Assembly: GCA_023265155.1 (NCBI GenBank)
Contig: JAHFUL010000008.1
Location: 10,514-43,711, forward strand
Length of the DNA: 33,198 bases
Direction of reading: 5' to 3'
Origin: Acidobacteriota bacterium
Lineage (GTDB): Bacteria; Acidobacteriota; Vicinamibacteria; Vicinamibacterales; CAVVIG01
Of the stretch, positions 1-8,321 are shown one piece after another (the first letter of the stretch is position 1; each line of letters opens with the position of its first letter). Position numbers and translations under genes: made by a program. The notes below the pieces were generated by a model. It did not search any database, was not told where the DNA came from, and was given only the letters and a program-made list of their open reading frames with translations.

Positions 1-1106
<1,106 letters not shown>

Positions 1107-1140
1107 ATCCAGCTTTCAGCTGCCGGTTTCTGCCGTCAGC

Positions 1141-1626
1141 TCAGAATTCCACTTCGAGGTTCGCCCGCGTGATGATGCTGATCGGCACCCGGTGCCGCCG
1201 GCCATCCGCGCCGTCGATGAGCACCTCGTGGTCCTCGAGCCCGCACAGGCGGCCCTTGAAAAACGCCTGGCCGTCCACCTTTTCGCGGAGGACGATCTTC
1301 GCCTGCCGACCCGTGAAGCGACGATAGTCGTCCGCCCGCCGCAGCGGCCGATCCAAACCGGGCGACGACACCTCGAGGGTGTACGCCACCGGGATCACGT
1401 CCTCGACGTCGAGAAGCGCGCTGAGGTCGCGGCTGACTCGGACGCAATCTTCCACGCTGACCGATTCCTCAGCGGTTGCGGCTGAGCCAGGTCGATCGAT
1501 CCGGACCCGCAGGACCATGCCGCTGGCCTCTCGCCGGTACTGCACGTCGAAGATCTCGAGGCCGTGCGTGGCCGCAGCCCGCGTGGCTACCATACGAACG
1601 TGTTCGACGAGGTCTGCCGCGGCCAA
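1141..1626 (-). CDS. rimP: Ribosome maturation factor RimP
   Basis: RimP assists late maturation of the 30S subunit. The 161-residue product has the two-domain RimP pattern: an N-terminal alpha/beta domain (GLEIFDVQYRREASGMVLRV, followed by VSVEDCVRVSRDLSALLDVED), the hallmark YTLEVSSPGLDRPLRRADDY, and a C-terminal SH3-like barrel ending in IITRANLEVEF. Length is normal for the family. The start is TTG at 1626; an AGGGG on the minus strand just upstream fits as a Shine-Dalgarno sequence and supports it. It is the first gene before nusA, downstream of a terminator-like hairpin and a TATAAT box. Confidence 0.95.
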   Translation of the reverse strand: MAAADLVEHVRMVATRAAATHGLEIFDVQYRREASGMVLRVRIDRPGSAATAEESVSVEDCVRVSRDLSALLDVEDVIPVAYTLEVSSPGLDRPLRRADDYRRFTGRQAKIVLREKVDGQAFFKGRLCGLEDHEVLIDGADGRRHRVPISIITRANLEVEF

Positions 1627-1643
1627 AACGCGCCCCTAAAACT

Positions 1644-1667
1644 AAAAAAGTGGGCACACGCCCACTT
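1644..1667 (-). terminator. Terminator-like hairpin in the rimP-nusA leader
   Basis: On the minus strand an 8-bp perfect stem (AAGTGGGC / GCCCACTT, arms 1667-1660 and 1655-1648, four-base loop) runs into a run of six T (1649-1644), the shape of an intrinsic terminator. It ends 17 bases before the rimP TTG and about 30 bases after a TATAAT box, so it lies inside the leader and cannot terminate an upstream gene's transcript only. It may act as an attenuator for rimP-nusA. Terminator-like leaders before rimP/nusA are known in other bacteria; function here is inferred. Confidence 0.75.
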
Positions 1668-1696
1668 CGGTCCTCAACCCAAGGTACGAAGCGGAA

Positions 1697-1702
1697 ATTA
1701 TA
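1697..1702 (-). promoter_or_regulatory. Probable -10 box for rimP-nusA
   Basis: A perfect TATAAT on the minus strand lies about 70 bases upstream of the rimP start in a locally AT-rich patch. No good -35 hexamer is seen at 16-18 bases (GGCGAA at best). A 9-bp inverted repeat, GTAACGAAG at 1710-1718 and CTTCGTTAC at 1765-1773, flanks the expected -35 area and could be an operator or chance. The call rests on the -10 match and position only. Confidence 0.5.
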
Positions 1703-1778
1703 GCACAGGGTAACGAAGCTTCGCCTCAAACCGCCGGGTGATAAAACGAGCAGCCGATGCGAACCTTCGTTACTAGAA

Positions 1779-3224
1779 CTAGACGGGCCGCGCAATCAAG
1801 TCGTAGTCGCGCGACCCGACGATTTCGGCCGCAATAAACCCCCCAATCGGCAAGCTCGCCGGGTCGCAATCGGTCAGGTACACGCAGGCGTCGATGTCGG
1901 GGGCCTGCGTTGCGAGCCGCCCCTTCAGGACGAGCTCAGACTCGCTGGCCGGGCCGTCGATCACCACTCGGGTCCGTTCCCCGACCCGCGCGCGCTGCCG
2001 CCGCCGGGCGATTCGCTTCTGAAGGCCCATCACGCGGTTTCGGCGGGCGGTCTTGGTCCGCGCCGACACGTCGTCGGTCAGGTCGTGCGCCGAGGTGCCC
2101 TCCTCATGCGAGTAGGTGAACACCCCGAGATGGTCGAATGTCTGCTCCCGGACGAAATCGCACAACTGAGCGACGTCCGCTTCGGTTTCCCCTGGGAACC
2201 CCACGATGAACGTCGTCCTGAGCGCCACGCCGGGCACCCGGGCACGGATGCGCGAAAGCAGCCGATCGTAGTTCTGGCGCGTGCCCGGCCGCTTCATCCG
2301 CTTCAGCACGGGGTTCGACGCGTGCTGCAGCGGCAAGTCGATGTACTTGCACACCTTGTCGCACTCAGCCATCGCCGCCATTGTGACGTCGTCAATGGTG
2401 GTCGGGTAGAGGTAGAGGAGACGAATCCATTCGAGGCCTTCAACGGCATTCAACTCGCGGAGCAGTCTGGCCAGCGCGCCGCGCTCGTGCCGGTCGATGC
2501 CGTAGAACGTCGTGTCCTGCGAGATGAGGAGCAGCTCCTTCACGCCCCGCGCGGCGAGGGCGCAGGCTTCACGCACGATCGATTCGGCCGGCCGGCTGCG
2601 ATAGTTGCCCCGCAGCGTGGGGATGATGCAGAACGCGCACTTGTAGTCACACCCTTCGGCGATCTTGATGTACGCGTAATGCCGCGGTGTGGCCAGCATC
2701 CGCGGTGTGTCGGCGTCGTAGATGTATGTCGGCAGGGATCGGGGAGTCGCGCGTGGCGATTCGCGCCCGGCGACCGGGTAGGCTCGAGTAGGCCCGAGCT
2801 TTAGCTCGGGCGCCTCAGGGCATGCTCGATAGAAGTTGAGCGGCAGGGTTCCCGGCATTCCGGACATTTTCGACAGCGCCGCTCCGCCAATGGCTCTGAC
2901 AATCTCGGGGACCTCGCCGGTGCCCAGGACGGCGTCAATCTCGGGAATCTCGGTGCGCAGCTCCTCGCGATATCGCTCGGCCAGACAACCGGTGACGACC
3001 AGCCGCCGGCAACTCCCGCCTTTCTTGTGCCGGGCCATCTCCAGAATGGCGTCGATCGATTCCTTCTTCGCCGAGTCGATGAATGCGCAGGTGTTGACGA
3101 CGAGCACATCGGCGTCCGCGGGATCCCTCGTCAGCTCGTGGCCCGCGCTTTGGGCAAGACCCAGCATCACCTCGGAGTCGACGAGGTTCTTGGGGCAGCC
3201 GAGGGAAATCAGTCCTATTTTCAT
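1779..3224 (-). CDS. rimO: Ribosomal protein S12 methylthiotransferase RimO, with a repeat-derived in-frame insertion
   Basis: RimO is a radical-SAM enzyme with two Fe-S clusters that methylthiolates an aspartate of ribosomal protein S12. The 481-residue product opens MKIGLISLGCPKNLVDSEVM. Cluster cysteines are C10, C46 and C80 in the N-terminal UPF0004 domain and C192, C196 and C199 in the radical-SAM motif GCDYKCAFC. A TRAM domain follows from about residue 410. The family pattern is clear, but residues about 119-163, between the N-terminal domain and the conserved LPTYIYDADTPRMLATPRHY segment, form a poorly conserved stretch longer than usual. It contains APELKLGPTR (138-147), encoded by a palindromic repeat found again at 27148-27222. 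Both cofactor motifs are intact, so the enzyme is probably active. The ATG at 3224 has no strong Shine-Dalgarno sequence. Confidence 0.95.
   Translation of the reverse strand: MKIGLISLGCPKNLVDSEVMLGLAQSAGHELTRDPADADVLVVNTCAFIDSAKKESIDAILEMARHKKGGSCRRLVVTGCLAERYREELRTEIPEIDAVLGTGEVPEIVRAIGGAALSKMSGMPGTLPLNFYRACPEAPELKLGPTRAYPVAGRESPRATPRSLPTYIYDADTPRMLATPRHYAYIKIAEGCDYKCAFCIIPTLRGNYRSRPAESIVREACALAARGVKELLLISQDTTFYGIDRHERGALARLLRELNAVEGLEWIRLLYLYPTTIDDVTMAAMAECDKVCKYIDLPLQHASNPVLKRMKRPGTRQNYDRLLSRIRARVPGVALRTTFIVGFPGETEADVAQLCDFVREQTFDHLGVFTYSHEEGTSAHDLTDDVSARTKTARRNRVMGLQKRIARRRQRARVGERTRVVIDGPASESELVLKGRLATQAPDIDACVYLTDCDPASLPIGGFIAAEIVGSRDYDLIARPV
2788..2813 (-). repeat. GC-rich palindromic element inside rimO
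   Basis: The core is GTAGG followed by stem arms GCCCGAGCT (2792-2800) and AGCTCGGGC (2803-2811) around a two-base centre. It matches the two copies at 27148-27222 over 26 bases with one mismatch in the loop. Read on the minus strand in the rimO frame it encodes APELKLGPTR with no stop. Of the three frames in this orientation, one of the other two would hit TGA, so an open frame is used. Confidence 0.85.
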
Positions 3225-3230
3225 CAGCTG

Positions 3231-3382
3231 TTCACCACGAAGACACGAATGCCACGAAATGGCGAAATCACGAAACGGACTGCGTCGCGCGTTCGGAGTT
3301 TCGTGGTTTCGTGTTGTGGTGGCGAATGCATTCTTATGAGATGACCTCTATTCTTCGTGAACTTCGTGACTTCGTGGTTTCC
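3231..3382. repeat. CACGAA-rich inverted repeat cluster between asnS and rimO
   Basis: The left part (3231-3276) has repeated CACGAAG/CACGAAT/CACGAAA words. The right part has their complements: GTTTCGTGGTTTCGTG at 3298-3313 and CTTCGTGACTTCGTGG further on (about 3361-3379). Together they could fold as a large imperfect hairpin. Similar CACGAAG-type intergenic repeats are widespread in environmental bacterial genomes. The stretch fills most of the 165-base asnS-rimO gap; no gene or clear promoter is seen in it. Confidence 0.7.
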
Positions 3383-3389
3383 TGACAGA

Positions 3390-4682
3390 TCACGGATATA
3401 GACGATACAACATCCGCGGATAGGGAATCGTCTCGCGGACGTGCTCCAGGCCGCAGATCCAGGCCACCACGCGTTCGATGCCCATGCCAAAGCCTCCGTG
3501 CGGCACCGACCCGTACCGCCTCAGATCGAGATACCACTCGAAGGCTTCCTTCGGCAGCTGGTGTTCTTCGATGCGGCTCAGCAGCAGGTCGAGGTCCGCC
3601 AGGCGTTCGCCGCCGCCGATGATTTCGCCGTAGCCCTCGGGGGCCAGGACGTCGATGCCGAGCGCAAGCTCCGGGCGTTCCGGATCCGGCTTCATGTAGA
3701 ACGCTTTGATCGCCGCCGGATACCGGTGCACCATCACCGGGCGATCGAACTGCTGTGACAGCGCCGTTTCGTCGGGCCCGCCAAAGTCGCCGCCCCATTC
3801 CATGGGCAGCCCCTGCGCCTGCAGGCGCGTGACCGCTTCGTCGTAGCTGATTCGCGGGAAGGGCGCCTGGACGGATTCGAGCTTCGTCGTGTCGCGCTCG
3901 AGGGCCTTCAGCTCGGGCCGGCGTTTGTCGAGGACTCGCCCGACGACCGAGATCACCAGGCCCTCGGCGAGGTCCATGACGTCGTTGAGATCCGCATAAG
4001 CCATCTCGGGCTCGACCATCCAGAACTCAGTGAGATGCCGGCGGGTCTTCGACTTTTCCGCGCGGAACGTGGGGCCGAAGCAGTAGACGCGGCCGAGCGC
4101 CATGGCGTTCGCTTCGAGGTAGAGCTGGCCGCTTTGCGTGAGATACGCCTTCTGCTCGTCCAGATACTCGACTGGAAACAGCGTCGTCGTTCCCTCGCAG
4201 GCGGCGGGGGTGAGAATCGGCGCGTCGGTGAGGATGAAGCCGCGCGTGTTGAAGTAGCCGCGTACGGCATCGACAATCTCGTGCCGAATGCGCAAGATGG
4301 CCTGCTGTTTCTCGCTGCGGATCCAGAGATGCCGGCGGTCCAGCAGATAGTCGACGCCGTGCTCTTTGGGCGTGATGGGATAGTCGTGGGACGCGCCGAC
4401 CACTTCCAGGTGCTTCACGTCGATCTCATATCCGCTCGGCGCCCGCGTATCGGCGCGCGCGGTGCCGGTCACGATCACCGACGTTTCCTGCGAGAGATGG
4501 TCGGCGGCCATGAAGAGCTCGTCGCCCACGGCGGCCTTGGACATCACGGCCTGGATGAAGCCGCTGCCGTCGCGAAGGGTCAGGAAATGGATCTTTCCAC
4601 TCGATCGGCGGTTGTGCAGCCAGCCTTTGATGGTGACTTCCACACCTTCATGCTTGCCGATGTCTTCGATGTAGACGTGCAT
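3390..4682 (-). CDS. asnS: Asparaginyl-tRNA synthetase
   Basis: This class II aminoacyl-tRNA synthetase charges tRNA-Asn. The 430-residue product has an N-terminal OB-fold anticodon-binding domain (about 1-100, [21 protein letters not shown] cut here to its core [15 protein letters not shown]) and a class II catalytic core. In the core are motif 2, with [20 protein letters not shown], and motif 3, [27 protein letters not shown] and [15 protein letters not shown] favour AsnRS over AspRS, and the bacterial AspRS-specific insertion domain is absent. Length is normal for AsnRS. The ATG at 4682 lies directly after an AGCTATC repeat block, with no visible Shine-Dalgarno sequence. A non-discriminating AspRS cannot be fully excluded. 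Confidence 0.92.
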   Translation of the reverse strand: MHVYIEDIGKHEGVEVTIKGWLHNRRSSGKIHFLTLRDGSGFIQAVMSKAAVGDELFMAADHLSQETSVIVTGTARADTRAPSGYEIDVKHLEVVGASHDYPITPKEHGVDYLLDRRHLWIRSEKQQAILRIRHEIVDAVRGYFNTRGFILTDAPILTPAACEGTTTLFPVEYLDEQKAYLTQSGQLYLEANAMALGRVYCFGPTFRAEKSKTRRHLTEFWMVEPEMAYADLNDVMDLAEGLVISVVGRVLDKRRPELKALERDTTKLESVQAPFPRISYDEAVTRLQAQGLPMEWGGDFGGPDETALSQQFDRPVMVHRYPAAIKAFYMKPDPERPELALGIDVLAPEGYGEIIGGGERLADLDLLLSRIEEHQLPKEAFEWYLDLRRYGSVPHGGFGMGIERVVAWICGLEHVRETIPYPRMLYRLYP

Positions 4683-4690
4683 AAGCAGTT

Positions 4691-4728
4691 TTCAGCTATC
4701 AGCTATCAGCTTTCGGCTATCGGCTCTC
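4691..4728. repeat. Short tandem repeat of TCAGCTAT/TCGGCTAT type
   Basis: The block is made of TTCAGCTATCAGCTATCAGC followed by TTTCGGCTATCGGCTCTC, i.e. degenerate 8-9 base units. Related AGCTTTCAGCT/AGCTCTCAGCT sequence occurs at about 1110-1141 and 23181-23280. It fills the gap between the sugar isomerase and asnS and probably contributes no regulation. Confidence 0.75.
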
Positions 4729-4730
4729 TA

Positions 4731-5600
4731 CTACCAGGCCGCAAAGAGACGCTCCATCCGTTGCCGGGCCGCGCGCGCCTTCTGCAGGGTCTCTTTTTCC
4801 GGGCCGTGCGCCGCGATTTCCAGCATCAGCGTCCCATCGTAGCCGACCTTCTGTACCGCCGTGAGGGCAGCCGGCCAGTCAATCGATCCCTCGAAAGGCA
4901 CGAGGTGCTCGTCCGTCCGCCCTCGATTATCGTGCAGGTCGGTTGCGATCACGTGCTCGGAGACGGTCTCCACGGCGTCCACCACGTCGCCGTCCATGTG
5001 CGCGTGCCCGAAGTCGAGGCAGATCCCGACGCCTGTCACGTCGATCACTTCTTCGATGAAGTGCACCAGCGAGGCCGCGCGTGACAATTCGTTCGGGATG
5101 ACTTCCACGGCGACCCGGACACCGAGCGGCTCCGCGATCCGCCGGAGTGCCTCGATGCTGCGCCGTGCCCCATCACGACTGTTGTCGATCGGCTCGGGCT
5201 GCTGTGACCGCGGCGTACCGAGATGCGCCACGAGCACCTCGAAGGGAATGCGCCGGGCCATCTGGAGCGCCTGCACGGCTTCGTCCAGCGCGCGCGTCCG
5301 GGCGTCCGCGTCGGCGCTCGCCAGGGTCAAGGGCGCGCCCCAACGCCCTCCCGTCAGGCTCTCGTTGATCGGGGCGTGCACGGAATGCAGCTCGAGCCCC
5401 GCTTCGGCGAGCCACTGCTGCAGGTCGGCGATTGCTGCGGGATTGTGGTAGTCGAAGTGGGTTCGCGTCGCGAACACCTCGACCGCTTCGAATCCGTGAG
5501 CGCCGATGGCAAGCAAATGGTCCCGGTTGAGCCGGTGACCGTGATAGAGACGCGTTGACACTCCGAACGGGCGCTTCCCAGGCACGAGACGAACTTCCAA
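4731..5600 (-). CDS. Sugar phosphate isomerase/epimerase family TIM-barrel protein
   Basis: The 289-residue product belongs to the xylose-isomerase-like/AP endonuclease 2 TIM-barrel family. Strand-end motifs are visible: GFEAVEVF, LHSVHAPI, VAVEVIPNE (metal-binding Glu), ICLDFGHAHMDGD (Asp/His ligands), TDLHDNRGRTDEHL (His ligands) and GTLMLEIA (Glu). The set fits a divalent-metal-dependent sugar isomerase or epimerase; the substrate cannot be read from sequence. The longest frame starts at TTG 5600 (MEVRLVPGKRP). A GTG five codons later (5585) is an alternative; neither has a strong Shine-Dalgarno sequence. It lies between the AmgK gene and asnS, separated from both by repeats, so co-transcription with either is uncertain. 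Confidence 0.85.
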   Translation of the reverse strand: MEVRLVPGKRPFGVSTRLYHGHRLNRDHLLAIGAHGFEAVEVFATRTHFDYHNPAAIADLQQWLAEAGLELHSVHAPINESLTGGRWGAPLTLASADADARTRALDEAVQALQMARRIPFEVLVAHLGTPRSQQPEPIDNSRDGARRSIEALRRIAEPLGVRVAVEVIPNELSRAASLVHFIEEVIDVTGVGICLDFGHAHMDGDVVDAVETVSEHVIATDLHDNRGRTDEHLVPFEGSIDWPAALTAVQKVGYDGTLMLEIAAHGPEKETLQKARAARQRMERLFAAW

Positions 5601-5671
5601 TTGTAGACCAACCCTATCAGCCCGTAGTGAAGGGCAGATCGGGTTGCAGTCCGAGGCGCACGAGAAAAAAT

Positions 5672-5716
5672 GGGTCAGACCCCTTTCTTTGCGCGTATGG
5701 AAACGGGGTCTGACCC
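5672..5716. repeat. REP-like palindromic repeat (GGGTCAGACCCC / GGGGTCTGACCC)
   Basis: Two 12-base arms, 5672-5683 and 5705-5716, are perfect reverse complements across a 21-base spacer. Each arm is itself nearly palindromic (GGGTCAGACCC). The same motif appears in compact form at 21423-21446. It lies just downstream of the AmgK gene and could act as a transcript-end hairpin. Such GGGGTCAGACCCC repeats are common in many bacterial genomes, and mobilisation by a REP-type transposase is plausible but not shown here. Confidence 0.85.
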
Positions 5717-5752
5717 CTTCTTCTGGCGGCCACCCACTTGCGCGACGGACTG

Positions 5753-6811
5753 CTATCGCAGTTCCTGGAGATGGGCCGACAGCAGCTCGCGCAGCCGGCC
5801 GAAGCGCGGGTATTTCTCCAGGCTTGCTCGGGTGTACCGCAGCGTGCGCGGGATGTACTGGATGTACACCGTGTTTGCGCGCGTCAACGTCTGATACCCG
5901 AATGTCCCGAGGGCCTTCAGGTTGCGCTGCAGCGCCATCAGGTCGAAGCGCCTCCGGAATTCCTGCGCGCCGGCGTCGCTTCCCTGCGGCTTGGTTGTCC
6001 CCATGGACGCGTCACGTTGCAACGCCAGAAAGTACGCGATGAGATCGTCGAGATCGCGATCGCCGATGTCGACGTACGAATCACGCAGCAGGGAGGCCAG
6101 GTCGTACGTGTCGGGCCCCAGGCGGGCATCCTGAAAATCGATGATGTAGAGCCGGCCGCGGTGGAGCATCAGATTGCGGCTGTGATAGTCCCGGTGACAG
6201 ACCACACGCGGCTCGGACGACAGTTCGTTCGCGATGCCCGCCCATTCCTCGGCGATCGCGCCTCGCTCGGCGGAGGTGAGCGCCGCACCACGGTATCCCT
6301 CCAGGAAGTGTTTCAGGAAGAAATTCAGCTCCCACGTCAGCTTGTCGCTGTCGAACGCGACGGCGTACGGGACGAACCGATCGCTCGTCAGTTGGGCGCC
6401 GCGCCGTTGCAGCAGCTCAACGAGCGCGACTGCCTCGCGGTAGAGCCCTTCGTGTTCGGTCGGCGAGGCGGCTCCCAGATGCGCCTGCAGCGTCACGTCC
6501 CCGAGGTCCTGCAGCGCCACGACGCCGTTGGCGTCCGAGTGGCCGAGGATCGCCGGGACCGGAAGCGGAACGGCGCGCAGCAGCTCGGCAACGTTCGCGA
6601 ACGGCAGTGACGCAAACTCGATCGGGCCAGTGTGCAGGGCGAGCACAATCGATTCCGCCTCTGGTATCAGGATCCGGAAGTAGCGGCGATCCGACGCATC
6701 GCCGCTCAGAGGCACGACCTTGGGACCGCGCTCCGCAAGGCCGCTTGCGTGAAGGTAGCGACCAATCCGTTCGTCGATGACGGCGACGGGGCGCTCCGAT
6801 TGCCGTGTCAT
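5753..6811 (-). CDS. amgK: AmgK-like anomeric amino-sugar kinase (aminoglycoside phosphotransferase fold)
   Basis: In Pseudomonas, AmgK phosphorylates N-acetylmuramate and GlcNAc at C1 in peptidoglycan recycling and hands the product to MurU. This 352-residue protein has the phosphotransferase fold: PLSGDASDRRYFRI near residues 34-47, the Brenner motif CHRDYHSRNLML (H206, D208, N213) and a magnesium-binding IIDFQDARLG (D225, D228). SGDAS-DRRY and the C-terminal LKALGTFGYQ region are typical of AmgK-type members. The start was set at ATG 6811 because it overlaps the murU stop (ATGA), giving tight coupling. The open frame runs 35 codons further upstream, but that part is murU in another frame. 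Substrate is inferred from family and neighbour. Confidence 0.87.
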   Translation of the reverse strand: MTRQSERPVAVIDERIGRYLHASGLAERGPKVVPLSGDASDRRYFRILIPEAESIVLALHTGPIEFASLPFANVAELLRAVPLPVPAILGHSDANGVVALQDLGDVTLQAHLGAASPTEHEGLYREAVALVELLQRRGAQLTSDRFVPYAVAFDSDKLTWELNFFLKHFLEGYRGAALTSAERGAIAEEWAGIANELSSEPRVVCHRDYHSRNLMLHRGRLYIIDFQDARLGPDTYDLASLLRDSYVDIGDRDLDDLIAYFLALQRDASMGTTKPQGSDAGAQEFRRRFDLMALQRNLKALGTFGYQTLTRANTVYIQYIPRTLRYTRASLEKYPRFGRLRELLSAHLQELR

Positions 6812-7755
6812 GCCTGGTCCAGTGACGTCGCCGCCACTCCCTCGGGGGTCTGGATCAAAATGGCCCGGCGATAGGCCGCTCCCGCCCGCAGCGTGACGCG
6901 GTCGGTCACGATGCATTCATGGAGACTGCAGTCGCGTCCGATCTCGATGTTGTCCCAGAGGATGGTGTCGCTCAGCCGCGCGGTGGGATCGACGCTGATG
7001 TGCCGGACAGGTTCGGTCTTCGAGGCGCCGGACGGTTCACTGCCGGAGAGTGCGCGCGACGTGGTGACGTAGTCGCTCACGGTGCCGATATCCCAGAAGG
7101 CCGCGTCCGAGACAAAGCCGGTCACGCTCCCGGGCCGCTCGGCGATCAGTCGATCGTAGGCGCCCCCGATCGAATTGACGGCCGTACCGCCCGGCAGCCA
7201 ATTGAACGCGTCCGCGTGAACCGCCTGAATGCCAACGACGTGAAAGGAGCCTTCGGCCTCTCGCCCGCGAGGGACGACTCCGGTCACCCGAGCGTGGCGA
7301 TCCATGACGAGACCGCCATATCGCCGCGGCTGGCGGTTCGGGGTCACCGCAATCGTGACCAGCGCGGCGGAGGACCCATGGGCGGCCCACAGCGCATCGA
7401 GATCGACGTCCGTCAACGTATCCCCGTTGACGATCAGAAAGGTCTCCGAGCCGACGAGCGGCAGTGCCTGACGCGGTCCTCCCGCCGTGCCGAGCAGCAG
7501 CGGCTGCTCCCAGGAATAGCGGGCTCGGACACCCAGATCGGCGCCGTCACCCATCACCGCCGTGAGCGTGGCAGGCAAGTGATGAAGGTTCAGTACGACG
7601 TCGGTGACGCCGTTTGCGGCGAGCCACCGCACGATGCGCCGCACGAGCGGCTCGCCCCCGACGGGAATGGCCGGCTTCGCGCGCACGAGCGTCAGCGGAC
7701 GGAGCCTCGTGCCCGTGCCGGCCGTGAGCACGAGTGCGTGTCGACGATCAGCCAC
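6808..7755 (-). CDS. murU: MurU-like sugar-phosphate nucleotidyltransferase
   Basis: MurU converts MurNAc-1-phosphate to UDP-MurNAc, bypassing de novo synthesis and the fosfomycin-sensitive MurA step. The 315-residue product has the nucleotidyltransferase signature TAGTGTRLRPLT (11-22; the usual first residues LAAG are LTAG here), AKPAIPVGGEP (27-36), LLGTAGG (87-93) and the metal-binding NGDTL (110-114). A left-handed-helix-like tail follows from about residue 250. MurU proteins are usually shorter (around 220-240 residues), so the tail is extra; a general GDP-mannose or glucose-1-phosphate type enzyme is an alternative. Pairing with the AmgK gene favours MurU. It starts at GTG 7755, overlapping the CYTH gene end by 8 bases, and overlaps amgK by 4. 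Confidence 0.82.
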   Translation of the reverse strand: MADRRHALVLTAGTGTRLRPLTLVRAKPAIPVGGEPLVRRIVRWLAANGVTDVVLNLHHLPATLTAVMGDGADLGVRARYSWEQPLLLGTAGGPRQALPLVGSETFLIVNGDTLTDVDLDALWAAHGSSAALVTIAVTPNRQPRRYGGLVMDRHARVTGVVPRGREAEGSFHVVGIQAVHADAFNWLPGGTAVNSIGGAYDRLIAERPGSVTGFVSDAAFWDIGTVSDYVTTSRALSGSEPSGASKTEPVRHISVDPTARLSDTILWDNIEIGRDCSLHECIVTDRVTLRAGAAYRRAILIQTPEGVAATSLDQA

Positions 7756-8305
7756 GGCCGAACAGCATGTCGGTGACCCGGACGCCTCGTTCCTCGCATC
7801 GCCGCACGAAGAGTGCGCGATAAGACTCTGTCACGTATTCATCGGGTTCGCGGCCGAGCGCGCGCGCGGCACGAGTGACGCCGCCCTCGCTGCCTTCGAT
7901 CTCGACGAACGTTCCGATCGGCGTCTCGTCCACGGCGATCACAACATCGAGGGTTGCGAACTCCTCCCGATATTTCTCGTAGCGGAACCACACGCGGAGA
8001 CCGAGCCGATCAAGGATCGACAGCAGGATGCCGGCGTCGCCGGCCTCCGTCTCGATTTCTTCGCGCAGCTTCATCGTGGACGGCTGCGCGGGACCCTTGA
8101 ACGTCAGCACCGTCCGCCCCTGCTCACTCCTCACCCGCAAGGTGAACCTCCTGGTCATCAGGAGGTCGTCCGCGGTATCGAGCAGACAGTCGTGCTGCAG
8201 CCGGCGCGCCCTGAGCGGCGTGGCCCCGATCGCGAGGACGGCAGCCCGCGCAGTCTGCGGGTCGTCGAATGGCAGCTTGACCTCTCGCTCGAACTTGACG
8301 GGCAT
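7748..8305 (-). CDS. CYTH domain protein (class IV adenylate cyclase / triphosphatase family)
   Basis: CYTH enzymes form a metal-dependent tunnel fold that acts on triphosphates; members include CyaB-type adenylate cyclase, thiamine triphosphatase and inorganic triphosphatase. The 185-residue product opens MPVKFEREVK, which holds the ExExK signature (E6, E8, K10). Other family features are DTADDLLMTRRFTLRVRSEQG, VLTFKGP, KLREEIETE, RYEKYREEF and TFVEIEG, which supply the charged residues of the tunnel. Reaction cannot be decided from sequence. It lies between the MidA gene (16-base gap) and murU (8-base overlap), so it is made with the murU-amgK products; a link to nucleotide or triphosphate by-products of that pathway is only a guess. 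Confidence 0.88.
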   Translation of the reverse strand: MPVKFEREVKLPFDDPQTARAAVLAIGATPLRARRLQHDCLLDTADDLLMTRRFTLRVRSEQGRTVLTFKGPAQPSTMKLREEIETEAGDAGILLSILDRLGLRVWFRYEKYREEFATLDVVIAVDETPIGTFVEIEGSEGGVTRAARALGREPDEYVTESYRALFVRRCEERGVRVTDMLFGRG

Positions 8306-8321
8306 GGGAGTGGGCTGCGAT

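Noticed and set aside
3390-4682. Aspartyl-tRNA synthetase instead of asnS
   Set aside because: The AspRS bacterial insertion domain is missing and [11 protein letters not shown] fits AsnRS better.
4035-5084. 349-codon plus-strand frame
   Set aside because: It runs antisense across asnS and the sugar isomerase, crossing their boundary, with no motif.
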